Shown: positions 48,235-57,104, counted from the first letter of the stretch. The stretch is DNA of 64,000 nucleotides from Comamonadaceae bacterium (GCA_947450765.1 CANFXC010000006.1:19051-83050), one strand, 5' to 3'. Notes: a model not told the origin generated them from the letters alone. Numbers and translations are program-made.

Positions 48235-48951
48235 ATGTCCGAAACGAATCCTGTTGAGCGTCCCGAGGCCGCACCGGTTGCCATTATCTCCGTCGAGCAT
48301 GTTTTCAAATCTGTCACTGACTCGACGGGTACTTTAACCATTTTGCGCGATATTGATTTCTCCTTGTCCGCCAAGGAAACTGCCGCCATCGTCGGCGCCT
48401 CTGGCTCTGGAAAAAGTACCTTGTTGTCGATCATCGCCGGCTTAGACACACCCACCAAGGGCACGGTACGGTTGGCCGGTCAGGATATTTTTGCGATCAG
48501 CGAAGACGACCGTGCGGCCTTGCGCGCTCAAAAAGTTGGCTTTGTGTTTCAGAGTTTCCAGCTGATGGCCAACCTCACGGCCCTCGAAAACGTCATGCTG
48601 CCGCTGGAGTTGTCTGGCACGCGCGGTGCCCGGGCCTTGGCCAGCGAGATGCTCGGTCGGGTTGGGCTCGGTCAGCGGCTCGGCCACTACCCCAAGGTGT
48701 TGTCTGGCGGTGAGCAGCAGCGCGTGGCGCTGGCCCGTGCTTTCGTGGTGCAACCCGCTGTGCTGTTGGCTGATGAGCCGACCGGCAGCTTGGACTTCGC
48801 TACTGGCGAGACCGTCATGAAACTGATGTTCGAACTCAACCAAGAGTTGGGAACCACGCTGGTGCTGGTCACGCACGACCAGTCCATCGCCGCGCAGTGT
48901 CAGCGCAAAATCACGATCGAGGCTGGTCAAGTGGTGCCGCCGGGCCAGTGA
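48235..48951 (+). CDS. ybbA: ABC transporter ATPase, YbbA/LolD type
   Basis: ATP-binding subunit of 238 aa. Walker A is GASGSGKSTLL, the signature LSGGEQQRVALARAF, Walker B VLLADEPTGSLD, and the H-loop VTHDQ. In E. coli YbbA pairs with the large permease YbbP in a MacB-like mechanism. Here no permease gene follows; rlmB is next. The ATG at 48235 suits the family; an open frame from 48070 overlaps tesA antisense. Confidence 0.9.
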   Translation: MSETNPVERPEAAPVAIISVEHVFKSVTDSTGTLTILRDIDFSLSAKETAAIVGASGSGKSTLLSIIAGLDTPTKGTVRLAGQDIFAISEDDRAALRAQKVGFVFQSFQLMANLTALENVMLPLELSGTRGARALASEMLGRVGLGQRLGHYPKVLSGGEQQRVALARAFVVQPAVLLADEPTGSLDFATGETVMKLMFELNQELGTTLVLVTHDQSIAAQCQRKITIEAGQVVPPGQ

Positions 48952-48996
48952 CCGAAGCGATCAACGTGGCGGTGAAAGTCCCGGTGATAATTGGTG

Positions 48997-49746
48997 ATGT
49001 CTTCTCCCCCTAAAGTTCTTTTTGGCTTTCATGCCCTTGGCGTGCGTATCAAAACTGCGCCGCAATCGGTCATTGAAGTTTTTTACGATGTTTCCCGCCG
49101 CGATGCGCGCATGCGTCAGTTCACCGACCGTGCTCGCGAGGCCGGTATCCGGCTGATCGAATCCGACGGCGTGCGACTGGCCAAAATGGCCGGCAGCCAT
49201 GGCCATCAGGGCGTGGTTGCCCGGGTCAATGCCGTGGCAGTCATCACGTCGCTTGACGAATTGCTGGAACAACTCGAAGCCAGTGGCGTTGCGTCGCCGT
49301 TGATCTTGGTGCTCGACGGCGTCACTGATCCACACAATCTCGGCGCCTGTTTGCGTGTGGCCGACGGTGCTGGCGCTCATGCCGTGATCGCCCCCAAAGA
49401 CCATGCTGCCGGTATCAATGCCACGGTCTCCAAGGTCGCCAGTGGTGCCGCCGAAACCATGCCTTATTTCATGGTGACGAACTTGGCGCGCACCTTGGGG
49501 GAACTCAAGGAGCGCAACATCTGGTGCATTGGGACCAGCGACGATGCGCCCAAAACTATTTATGACGTCGACCTCAAAGGTCCGGTGGCTTTGGTGCTGG
49601 GTGCCGAAGGCGAGGGTATGCGTCAACTCACCCGCAAGACCTGCGACGAACTCGTCAGCATTCCGATGCACGGCGCGGTTGAAAGTCTGAACGTCTCAGT
49701 GGCCAGCGGCGTCTGCCTCTACGAAGCGCTGCGCCAGCGGCGTTAA
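48997..49746 (+). CDS. rlmB: 23S rRNA (guanosine-2'-O)-methyltransferase RlmB
   Basis: SPOUT methyltransferase acting on Gm2251 of 23S rRNA. It is 249 aa. The N-terminal substrate-binding domain is about residues 1-75. The trefoil-knot C-terminal domain has LVLDGVTDPHNLGACLRVADGAGAHAVI, LVLGAEGEGMRQLTR and IPMHGAVESLNVSVASGVCLYE. The ATG at 48997 is preferred over upstream TTG/GTG. Its stop codon overlaps that of the convergent chromate transporter gene. Confidence 0.95.
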   Translation: MSSPPKVLFGFHALGVRIKTAPQSVIEVFYDVSRRDARMRQFTDRAREAGIRLIESDGVRLAKMAGSHGHQGVVARVNAVAVITSLDELLEQLEASGVASPLILVLDGVTDPHNLGACLRVADGAGAHAVIAPKDHAAGINATVSKVASGAAETMPYFMVTNLARTLGELKERNIWCIGTSDDAPKTIYDVDLKGPVALVLGAEGEGMRQLTRKTCDELVSIPMHGAVESLNVSVASGVCLYEALRQRR

Positions 49747-50321
49747 ATCCAGCCGAACCAGCCCAAGGTCGCTCCCGCACCCAGTAGCCATAAAATGTGC
49801 AGCTTGGTGCGCCAAAAGATCACGGCGCTCACACCGGCCAGCAGCCACAGCGGCCAGTGGTCTATCGACGTACCGCTGGCGCTGGCGAGAATCAAGCCGG
49901 TGGCAATCAACAGCCCCACCACAATCGGTGCCATGCCTTGTTTGAATGCCCGCACAGCGCGCAAGTTGCGGTTGCGGTGGCCCCATTGGGTGGCGTTGTA
50001 GGTCAGCACTGAGCTGGGAACCAACATCCCGGTCATGGCCAGGGTGATGCCCAGCAATCCGTAGAGAACGCCCCCTGCATTCATGCCAACATTCCAGCCC
50101 ATCAGCGCGATGAACAAGACATTGGGTCCTGGGGCAGCCTGAGCAATGGCCACTGACGCATTGAACTGGGCGCTCGTCAGCCAGAGGTTTTGGTCGACCA
50201 GAAAGCGGTGCATGTCAGGGATCATGGCGATCGCGCCGCCAATGGCCAGCAGCGATAGCGAAAGATAGTGCAAAAAAAACTGAAACCACTCCGTTGCACC
50301 CATGTTCAACGTCGCGCTCAT
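49743..50321 (-). CDS. Chromate transporter half-subunit (short CHR), second
   Basis: A 192-aa membrane protein of the CHR family with about five or six hydrophobic helices and the conserved IAQAAPGPNVLFIALMGWNVG motif. It is the distal gene of a two-gene unit; its ATG overlaps the stop of the upstream half. Short CHR pairs together equal one full-length ChrA and export chromate by heterodimer in characterised cases. Substrate here is assumed from the family. Confidence 0.87.
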   Translation of the reverse strand: MSATLNMGATEWFQFFLHYLSLSLLAIGGAIAMIPDMHRFLVDQNLWLTSAQFNASVAIAQAAPGPNVLFIALMGWNVGMNAGGVLYGLLGITLAMTGMLVPSSVLTYNATQWGHRNRNLRAVRAFKQGMAPIVVGLLIATGLILASASGTSIDHWPLWLLAGVSAVIFWRTKLHILWLLGAGATLGWFGWI

Positions 50322-50893
50322 GGTTTCAGCCTTTTGTAGGCGAGCGTACAAGCCACGCTGCCAATGCCAAACAATACGTAAGCCATCGGCAGCCGGATCA
50401 CCACAATGCCAACCAAGCAAGTCAAACCCAATGCTGCACACCAGCGCCAGCCCAGCACATTGCTCTGGAGCGCGCTGATCAGCTTGATGCCGGTGGCCAA
50501 GATCAGACCTGCCGCGACCGCGCCCATGCCGCGCAGTGCGCCAGCGACGCCGGGATGGTCGGCAAACTTCGAATAAACCACTGCGAGTGCCAGCACCAGC
50601 ATCAACGGCACCACCAGCATGCCGGCCAGTCCGACCAGCGCGCCTTTCAGGCCGAAGTAGCGACCGCCAACGATCAAGGCCAGATTAATCACGTTGGGGC
50701 CTGGCATGATCTGCGCCACCGACCAGTCTTCGATGAACTCATCGCGGGTCATCCAGCGCTTGTTCTCGACCAACTCTCGTTGCACCACGGCCAACACGCC
50801 GCCAAAACCCTGCAGGGCCAGCAGGGTAAACGACACAAAAAGATCGCTCAGGGACTCAGGGCGTGGACGGTCATCAGAAGGTAAATCGCTCAT
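50318..50893 (-). CDS. Chromate transporter half-subunit (short CHR), first
   Basis: A 191-aa CHR-family membrane protein. It has LLALQGFGGVLAVVQRELVENKRWMT and the hallmark IMPGPNVINLALIVGGRYFG, plus several hydrophobic helices. It overlaps the following half by ATGA, so a 1:1 product ratio is likely. No chromate regulator gene (chrB) is adjacent. Confidence 0.87.
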   Translation of the reverse strand: MSDLPSDDRPRPESLSDLFVSFTLLALQGFGGVLAVVQRELVENKRWMTRDEFIEDWSVAQIMPGPNVINLALIVGGRYFGLKGALVGLAGMLVVPLMLVLALAVVYSKFADHPGVAGALRGMGAVAAGLILATGIKLISALQSNVLGWRWCAALGLTCLVGIVVIRLPMAYVLFGIGSVACTLAYKRLKP

Positions 50894-50937
50894 GCGCGGA
50901 TTATCGCTTTTAGCGATGCGCCCGTTCCGTCAGGCAG

Positions 50938-51681
50938 TCAGACCGTCATGCCGCCTGATACTTCGATCACTGCACCGTTGATGTAGCTGGCCTCATCGCT
51001 GGCCAAAAACGCATAGACGTTGGCAATTTCTTCGGGTTTTCCCAAGCGCTTCAGCGGTACGCGCGCTTTCATTTCTTGCAGGACGTTCTCAGGGATGGTG
51101 TCCAGAATCGGCGTAGCGACAAATCCGGGTGCGACCGCATTGACCCGCACGCCTTTGGGGCCGAGTTCGCGGCTCCAAGTTTTGGTGAAACCAATCACGC
51201 CAAACTTGGTTGCGGCATAGTTGGTTTGGCCAAAATTACCGTAAATACCCACCACCGAACTGGCATTCAGAATCACGCCGCTGCCTTGCGTGATCATGGT
51301 GTCGGCCACGGCTTGGGCGCAATGAAAGACGCCGCGCAGGTTCACGTCAATGACCTGGTCAAACTGCGCCAGCGTCATTTTTAGCAAGCGTGCGTCCTTG
51401 GTGATACCTGCGTTGTTGACCAGCACATCAATGCGGCCGAACTGCGCTTTGACCTGCGCCACCACCGCATCAACTTGGGTGCGATCAGTCACATCCATCA
51501 GGCAGCCGATGGCTTGTGCGCCCAGCGTTTGGCACTGCTTGACGGCCTCGTCAATCGCTGGTTGACGCAGGTCGCAGACGATGACGATGGCCCCCTCTGC
51601 TGCAAATTTAAGTGCGGTAGCCAAGCCAATGCCCTGCGCCGCGCCGGTGATGATGCTGACTTTGTTGTTGAGTCTGGTCAT
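50938..51681 (-). CDS. FabG-like short-chain dehydrogenase/reductase
   Basis: A 247-aa SDR with the NAD(P)-binding [29 protein letters not shown], catalytic Ser in NASSVVG and YxxxK in NYAATKFGV, and C-terminal [17 protein letters not shown]. It is close to 3-oxoacyl-[ACP] reductases, but a stand-alone FabG paralogue could act on other 3-oxoacyl or alcohol substrates. ATG at 51681 with GGGAGAA just upstream. No fatty-acid genes are beside it. Confidence 0.88.
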   Translation of the reverse strand: MTRLNNKVSIITGAAQGIGLATALKFAAEGAIVIVCDLRQPAIDEAVKQCQTLGAQAIGCLMDVTDRTQVDAVVAQVKAQFGRIDVLVNNAGITKDARLLKMTLAQFDQVIDVNLRGVFHCAQAVADTMITQGSGVILNASSVVGIYGNFGQTNYAATKFGVIGFTKTWSRELGPKGVRVNAVAPGFVATPILDTIPENVLQEMKARVPLKRLGKPEEIANVYAFLASDEASYINGAVIEVSGGMTV

Positions 51682-51857
51682 ATTTTCTCCCGATGGTATG
51701 AATGCGATGAACACTTATCCGGTCATATTGACGCCGCTCGGTGACGCCAAGCTGACGTCGCGTTTTGTAGGTCTCAGACCACGCGCAGGCGCGCTATGGA
51801 CCTGCCACGAGCTTGCTTCGGCAGAGCGATGATTGAAACAGTTGGCGTGTAAATTGA

Positions 51858-53057
51858 ATGAAAGTGAGACATAAAGAATGCAAACAATGTCGTGCCGTGT
51901 GCGCAAGCCGATATCGATATGGGTTGAAGGGGTATCGCTTGCCTAACTTGAACGTCCAACGCTGGAACGCCTTGAATCTCAACCTGCATACCGTTTGGAC
52001 AGCTGACGCGGATGGGCAATTGGACTATCTCAGTGAACGCTGGCTCGAGTGGACGGGTCATAGCGGTTTGGGTGAGGCTTGGGCCGATTCGGTGCATCCA
52101 GACGACCTGTCGCAGGTGGCCGAGTGCTGGCGCTGTGCTGTTGTGTCTGGCGAGTCCACAGACATTGAATATCGAATCTGCATGCGCAGTGGCTATTACC
52201 GATGGATGCGCTCGCGCGCCATGGCTCAGCGCAATAGCGCTGGCGCAATTGTCAGTTGGTATGGCGCGACGGAGGATATTGATGATCGAAAACGCGCCGA
52301 ACAAGCTTTGCAGCGCAGCGAAGCAGCGCTGCAAACGCTGACTCTGTCCTTGAGTCTGCAAGTCAAACACCGTACAGATGAGCTCACTGAGTTGAACCGG
52401 CATTTGCAACGCGCAAGAGAAGAGGAGCGGAATCGTTTGGCCGGAGCGCTGCATGACGATCTCGGTGCCCTGTTCACCTCCGCCAAGTTTGACGTCGCAC
52501 GCCTCAAGTCGGCTTTGGGGCCACTTTCACCTGAAATTTCCGCTCGCTTCACGCACTTTTCAGAAATGCTTGATAAGGGCATTGACCGCAAGCGTCATCT
52601 GATTGAAGACCTGCGGCCATCCTCTCTGAGTTCACTCGGGCTGTTGCAAGCCTTGCGGATATTGATCGGTGAGTTCACGCGCGCTAACGGCATTCAGGTG
52701 CAGGCTGAGCTTGAGGAGTTGCACTTTAAACCTGCCGTACAACTGACTATTTACCGGTTGGCGCAAGAAGCGCTTGCGAATGTAGCGGCGTATGCCAAGG
52801 CCGACAATGTTTGGGTACGTTTGTCATCCGAATCTGATGGTCAGGCGCAGATCAGTGTGACGGATGATGGCGTTGGTTTCGACGCCACGTCTGAGCGCAT
52901 CGACATGCTGGGCTTGCTGGGCATGCATTACCGCGTTGAGGCGGAAGGTGGGCAGTTCTTTGTCAAGTCTAGCCGGCAGTGTGGAGCTACCTTGAGTGCT
53001 TACTTTCCGGCCTTGAAAATTCAAGCCAATGCAGGTTCAGGCGACAGTGATTGTTGA
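51858..53057 (+). CDS. PAS-domain sensor histidine kinase (HisKA_3 type)
   Basis: A 399-aa soluble-looking kinase without transmembrane helices. A PAS fold spans about residues 45-150 (TVWTADADGQLDYLSERWLEWTG through SWYGATEDIDDRK). A coiled coil follows, then the dimerisation/phosphoacceptor box EEERNRLAGALHDDLG with His199. The HATPase domain has YRLAQEALANVAAYAKA and VTDDGVGFD. It belongs to the NarX/DegS group. No response regulator is adjacent. The start is uncertain. Its last 37 bases overlap the DUF1839 gene antisense. Confidence 0.88.
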   Translation: MKVRHKECKQCRAVCASRYRYGLKGYRLPNLNVQRWNALNLNLHTVWTADADGQLDYLSERWLEWTGHSGLGEAWADSVHPDDLSQVAECWRCAVVSGESTDIEYRICMRSGYYRWMRSRAMAQRNSAGAIVSWYGATEDIDDRKRAEQALQRSEAALQTLTLSLSLQVKHRTDELTELNRHLQRAREEERNRLAGALHDDLGALFTSAKFDVARLKSALGPLSPEISARFTHFSEMLDKGIDRKRHLIEDLRPSSLSSLGLLQALRILIGEFTRANGIQVQAELEELHFKPAVQLTIYRLAQEALANVAAYAKADNVWVRLSSESDGQAQISVTDDGVGFDATSERIDMLGLLGMHYRVEAEGGQFFVKSSRQCGATLSAYFPALKIQANAGSGDSDC

Positions 53058-54028
53058 ACGCGCAACATGCCGGACTCCCAAGCCTGCGCCATGACGTCAA
53101 TCAATTCCGCCGCATCCAGTGGCCGGCCTGAATGAACCGCTCTGGCACCTTTCAGAATCAGGGTCTTGTTGGCGACGGAGATGCGGTCGAAGCACTCTGC
53201 CGCGTCATTCAACTCTGGCTGGCCCCTTTCCCCCAGCCATCGAAGGTGGGCTGCAGCCAGTTCAAATGCCGCTCCGGCCTGGCGAATGGATGCAAACGCC
53301 CATGCGTGGTATTGGGAAAGGCTGCTCGACTGTAACGTCTCTCGATCATGCAGCAAGCGCTGTCCAAAGCGTGTGAAAGGGTTGGTGCGGGGCCGGTTTT
53401 TGAAGTGTCGCTGAAGCATCTCGAAGGAGCGTTTCGCCAGCTCGGACGGCATTTGTCGAACCAGTCGATCGATCCGAACAAATTCCGCGTAGGGTGGTAA
53501 ATAGGACTCATCGGACGTTTCCATCAGACGGAACAAATGCGTGAAATCATCCCCTGAAAGTTCAAAGTAACCTGCGTTGTGGAAATAGCCTAAGTGTCGA
53601 GCAGGTGCATCCAGGCTGGCCATCAGAATAGTGGTCTTTGAATGCTGGCTTCGGTAGTCGGTTCCGGCGGTGTCGGGCAAGTAAAAAGCATCTACTTCAC
53701 AGCAGATGAACTTGCTCGCTGACAAATACTCTTGAGCGTGCTCTAGCAGCGGGCGCCAGACAGTTAACTCCTGAACGTCAATGCCGTACAGGTCGCGAAG
53801 TTCTGTATGCACTGGCTTGAAAAATGTCCACTGGTCACCTTCAAAGTCGGCGGTGTGCGTGAAGGCAAACATCGCCATGGGCTCACACCCCAGCGTGTGA
53901 ACGAGCTCTATCCACACGTCGGTGTAGCAGTTTTTCTCTGGCCACAGGCAATCGTGTTCATGTAGCGCGTGACGCTTGTAAGTGTCAGCGCGTAGGCTGG
54001 GCCAGGCCTCAATGCGGGTTAATGCCAT
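53021..54028 (-). CDS. DUF1839 family protein of the aminoacyl-carrier cluster
   Basis: A 335-aa cytoplasmic protein with no signal peptide or membrane helix. I recognise it as DUF1839, a family usually found beside amino acid:[carrier protein] ligase genes. Notable stretches are HDCLWPEKNCYTDVWIELVHTLGCEP, FEGDQWTFFKP and VDAFYLPDTAGTDYR with conserved Asp, Tyr and aromatic residues, which look enzymatic. It is translated with the ligase (10-base overlap). Activity is unknown; a transferase that takes the aminoacyl group from the carrier is one possibility by context. Confidence 0.8.
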   Translation of the reverse strand: MALTRIEAWPSLRADTYKRHALHEHDCLWPEKNCYTDVWIELVHTLGCEPMAMFAFTHTADFEGDQWTFFKPVHTELRDLYGIDVQELTVWRPLLEHAQEYLSASKFICCEVDAFYLPDTAGTDYRSQHSKTTILMASLDAPARHLGYFHNAGYFELSGDDFTHLFRLMETSDESYLPPYAEFVRIDRLVRQMPSELAKRSFEMLQRHFKNRPRTNPFTRFGQRLLHDRETLQSSSLSQYHAWAFASIRQAGAAFELAAAHLRWLGERGQPELNDAAECFDRISVANKTLILKGARAVHSGRPLDAAELIDVMAQAWESGMLRVQQSLSPEPALA

Positions 54029-54930
54029 AGCTGCTCCCTGACTGCTTCAGGCCATGTATTGGGGTCGAAGCCATGTGTTTTTATCAGCGCCAGTGTGACG
54101 CGCTCTAGGCCAAAACCTAGGCAGGCTGTGTGGGCCAATGCATGGTCGATTTGACGAATTCCAAACTTGCTGCTGAAGTGATCCTGATGCCAATTGAAGG
54201 AGCAAACAGCGGTTGGTTTTTCTGTCGAAATGACAGGGGTCAAAATCTCAAACTTCAGTCGCTGGTCCGTTTGGTCGGCCGCCATCATCTTGCCGATACG
54301 ACCAAAAAATGGATCTGACGCCACGTCACTTTGAGCCGGCAGACCCAGACCTTGCAGTAGTTTCAAGCCTCGTGCCAGCCACATGTCGCGCCATTGAACG
54401 ACAACATCTGGCGCGCCCACGCGGACGTACTCACGAATACGAAAAGACTGCAGGCGAGTCGGCTCGATAGACGGTTCGTGTCGGTACACCCAACTGTGCA
54501 AGGTGACCAACCGGCCACCCTCCGGAAGCAATCCACTGAAGAGTGGATAGACCGGATAACAAGCTGCAGGCGTCAGCATGACCTCCGTGGGTTCAAGCAA
54601 ATCTTCCCACCGTTTGCCTTGTCGCAGTCGCTCCGAGAGTTCATGCGCCTGGCGCTCATTGCCAGCAAAACTATGAACAGAACCCGCCAGCTGCGGGAAG
54701 TTGTCCATGTAACCCAGTTTCTCAATCAGCGAGCGCGGCAAGATCGGCGGAAAGGTCATTTCCTCAGCGCCGTCAGCACTCGCGATGCGGGTGACCAACG
54801 CGTCGAAGCGGTGCAAAACGTCTTCAAAAACTGCGCCTCGCCCGTAGCACCCATTGACATCGCTTGGGATGATCAATTGGTGCGACACCAAGCCCTGGTT
54901 AAAGTTGTTGATATCGTCAGTGACGGTCAT
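54019..54930 (-). CDS. Amino acid:[carrier protein] ligase (SerRS-like)
   Basis: A truncated class II seryl-tRNA-synthetase homologue, 303 aa, without the tRNA-binding arm. Characterised relatives in Bradyrhizobium and Agrobacterium activate glycine or alanine and load the phosphopantetheine of a carrier protein. Zinc ligands are recognisable at Cys124, Glu167 and Cys270, with spacing close to that of the known enzymes. The motif 2 arginine region is YRHEPSIEPTRLQSFRIREY, and motif 3 is GFGLERVTLAL. It overlaps the acyl-CoA dehydrogenase gene by ATGA. Which amino acid it uses cannot be read here. Confidence 0.9.
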   Translation of the reverse strand: MTVTDDINNFNQGLVSHQLIIPSDVNGCYGRGAVFEDVLHRFDALVTRIASADGAEEMTFPPILPRSLIEKLGYMDNFPQLAGSVHSFAGNERQAHELSERLRQGKRWEDLLEPTEVMLTPAACYPVYPLFSGLLPEGGRLVTLHSWVYRHEPSIEPTRLQSFRIREYVRVGAPDVVVQWRDMWLARGLKLLQGLGLPAQSDVASDPFFGRIGKMMAADQTDQRLKFEILTPVISTEKPTAVCSFNWHQDHFSSKFGIRQIDHALAHTACLGFGLERVTLALIKTHGFDPNTWPEAVREQLWH

Positions 54931-56147
54931 GCGACGTCCTTGTAAACCAGCAGCATGGAAGCACTTTTGGCTGCGATGCGGTCATTCGAAATCATCAGCG
55001 AGGCAGACAACGCGTCCCGGTAATGTCGGCCCAAGCTCAGCGGAGAGTCATTTTTGTAGCCGAGGATGCCCACAATTTGCAAGGCGCGATGAACTATTTG
55101 AGGTGCTGCCTCTGAACACGACATCTTGAGATTGTTCATCCGTAATGCCCAAGCCATGCTTGACAGCTGGTCTTGAGAAGTGGCATCCGGTGCGATTGCA
55201 TCAAATGCTTGTGCGGCTGATTGCCAGTTGTTTTTCATGGCGTCCAGTTGCATCGACACTTCTGCAAGTCGCTTGGCCGTGGGCGGAATTGCGCCGGGCT
55301 TGTCTCGCGCTTGCCCGCGCACAAAACTCGCAGCTTTCGCAACGGCGTCGGCTGCAATACCCCACCACAGCGATGCCCAGAGAATGTGAGAATAAGGCAC
55401 CATCGTGCGCGCAGAGCTGTCCGAATAAGGCCCGGGAATAATTTGCTTGATCGAGCCTGAGCTTTCCATCCTGAATCCCGGGCTGCAGGTGCCGCGCATG
55501 CCCAAGGTATCCCAGCTGGTGGTTTGTTTGAGCGTGCAGTCTTCACGCCGCACCAACACCAATACCTGGTCGTTTGCTGCGGCATCATGGTCGCGGCGTG
55601 TGGTGACCAAAATGCCATCAGCGAATCCGCAGTAGGAACCCGTTGTTGCGTCCTTGTTCAAGGTGAAGTTATCGGCCGTGCGTTCGACTGAGCAAATGCT
55701 CGAACGCGTGTCGCCATATGTGCCGACTTCGGAGGTCATGGAGCCGAGCAGGTATTGGTGCTTCACATGGTCACGCAGGTAACCTTTGAAAAAATCATCG
55801 TCCTGCCCATGCCGAGCAATGCAGCCGACCTGAATGAAATGCATCGCCAGCACCATTGCACTAGAGCCGCAGGCTTGAGCCAACGTTGAGCAGAGTTGCG
55901 CAAGTTCCGAGAGATTGCAGCCTGCGCCACCCAAAGTGGCCGGCACAGCTGCAGATAAAACATGTGCTTTGCGGAGCGCGGCCAGAGTTTCTGCAGGGAA
56001 CCGGGCTTGACGATCAACGTCAGCTGCGTGTGACGCTGCGACCTCAGTGCTCACTTGACGTACCGACGCCAGCAATGCTTCAAAGTTTTTCGGAGAGCGG
56101 ATCTGCGGAGGGGCGACCGATACATCTGCTTCAAAGATTATGGACAC
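54927..56147 (-). CDS. Acyl-CoA dehydrogenase-family protein of the carrier cluster
   Basis: A flavoprotein-type protein of 406 aa. The N-terminal helical domain (about 1-130) is followed by the flavin-domain stretch LLGSMTSEVGTYGDTRSSI, which corresponds to the TEPxxGSD segment of acyl-CoA dehydrogenases, then a helical C-terminal domain (QIVHRALQIVGILGYKNDSPLSLGRHYRD). In a carrier-protein setting, relatives can oxidise an aminoacyl or acyl thioester held on the carrier. The start is a GTG with AAGGAT upstream. It is the first gene of the leftward unit. Confidence 0.87.
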   Translation of the reverse strand: MSIIFEADVSVAPPQIRSPKNFEALLASVRQVSTEVAASHAADVDRQARFPAETLAALRKAHVLSAAVPATLGGAGCNLSELAQLCSTLAQACGSSAMVLAMHFIQVGCIARHGQDDDFFKGYLRDHVKHQYLLGSMTSEVGTYGDTRSSICSVERTADNFTLNKDATTGSYCGFADGILVTTRRDHDAAANDQVLVLVRREDCTLKQTTSWDTLGMRGTCSPGFRMESSGSIKQIIPGPYSDSSARTMVPYSHILWASLWWGIAADAVAKAASFVRGQARDKPGAIPPTAKRLAEVSMQLDAMKNNWQSAAQAFDAIAPDATSQDQLSSMAWALRMNNLKMSCSEAAPQIVHRALQIVGILGYKNDSPLSLGRHYRDALSASLMISNDRIAAKSASMLLVYKDVA

Positions 56148-56362
56148 GGTTGAATCCTTTTTAGATAAAAGTCATGTGATGAACGACTTGATTGTCTGCA
56201 AGGATTGGTTGATTTTTCCCGATGATGAGCATCTTGCGACTTCATGAAACGTGCTTGTTCTATGTCGTCCTACAGGCTTGCAAGCGATATCGAATTTAAA
56301 TTTTCTTCATCAATCTTTTCTAAATTCATTGGGGTTCAAGTCAATCGATAACAGACAGTCAT
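56148..56362. promoter_or_regulatory. AT-rich divergent promoter region of the aminoacyl-carrier cluster
   Basis: A 215-base gap between the two divergent units. It is visibly richer in A and T than its surroundings, especially 56280-56335, and contains no open frame of note. Both units must be controlled from here. I see no convincing operator palindrome. Confidence 0.55.
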
Positions 56363-56866
56363 ATGCACCAACATCGCATCCCCATCTTGGATTTTTTACA
56401 TCGGAGCCTCTTGGCTGAACAAACGTTTAGCGGCTTCGGTGTGGGTTTCGACATTGTTCAAATCAGTCAAGTGGTGGGTTCCTTGCAGGCGTTTGGGGAG
56501 GCCTTTAGAAAACGACTTTTCACGCGGGGTGAGTTGATCTATGCCTGCTGTGACGAAAGACTCTGTGCTGAGCGTCTGGCGGCTAGGTTCGCCGCAAAAG
56601 AAGCGGTCATCAAAGCACTTCAATTGAGTGAAGTCGGGGTTGATTGGCGGGACATTGAAGTCATCAAGCAGCCTGATGGGAATTGCTATTTACAACTGCA
56701 CGGTTACGTTGCTGAGTTGGCGTTGAGCATGGGTGCGACGCAATGGTTGCTGAGCATGAGTCATGACGGTGACTATGCCGGTGCGGTGGTGATCGCTTTG
56801 GGATTTACACCGCATCTACAAATTTCTGAAATCACATCAAAGGAAAAAAATGTTGGAATCCATTGA
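56363..56866 (+). CDS. AcpS-type 4'-phosphopantetheinyl transferase
   Basis: Attaches phosphopantetheine from CoA to a carrier-protein serine. It is 167 aa, longer than housekeeping AcpS by an N-terminal segment of about 28 residues. The motifs are FGVGFDIVQISQV (Mg-binding Asp), FTRGELIYAC, AARFAAKEAVIKALQL (catalytic Glu-Lys), and LSMSHDGDYAGAVVIAL. Its 3' end overlaps the carrier-protein gene by 17 bases, which points to a dedicated enzyme for that carrier rather than the genome's main AcpS. Confidence 0.88.
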   Translation: MHQHRIPILDFLHRSLLAEQTFSGFGVGFDIVQISQVVGSLQAFGEAFRKRLFTRGELIYACCDERLCAERLAARFAAKEAVIKALQLSEVGVDWRDIEVIKQPDGNCYLQLHGYVAELALSMGATQWLLSMSHDGDYAGAVVIALGFTPHLQISEITSKEKNVGIH

Positions 56867-57104
56867 ACTCAAGATCCGAGACGTGTTGCGTGATCACGGA
56901 CGGTTAAACCAAGATATTGAGCGTATTGACATGCAAGCCGATCTTTATAAGTCAGGCATGACGTCACATGCGAGCGTCAATGTCATGTTGGCGTTGGAAG
57001 GTGTGTTTGATATTGAATTTCCCGATAGCTTTTTAAAACGAAGTGTTTTTGGCAGCATTGAATCCATTCGCCGTGCTGTGACCGAGTTGTCTATCGCGAC
57101 CTAA
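56850..57104 (+). CDS. Carrier protein of the aminoacyl-carrier cluster
   Basis: An 84-aa acyl/peptidyl carrier protein. The phosphopantetheine site is Ser39 in YKSGMTSHASVNVMLALE, which differs from the DSL motif of fatty-acid ACP and matches carriers served by amino acid:[carrier protein] ligases. Helix 2 and helix 3 sequences follow (GVFDIEFPDSFLKRSVFGSIESIRRAV). An AAAGGA site precedes the ATG. The GH2 gene starts 11 bases after the stop. Confidence 0.9.
   Translation: MLESIELKIRDVLRDHGRLNQDIERIDMQADLYKSGMTSHASVNVMLALEGVFDIEFPDSFLKRSVFGSIESIRRAVTELSIAT

Noticed and set aside
54019..54930. Degenerate seryl-tRNA synthetase pseudogene
   Set aside because: The frame is intact, the zinc ligands and motifs 2 and 3 are present, and the neighbours match known carrier-loading ligases, so it is a functional paralogue rather than a relic.
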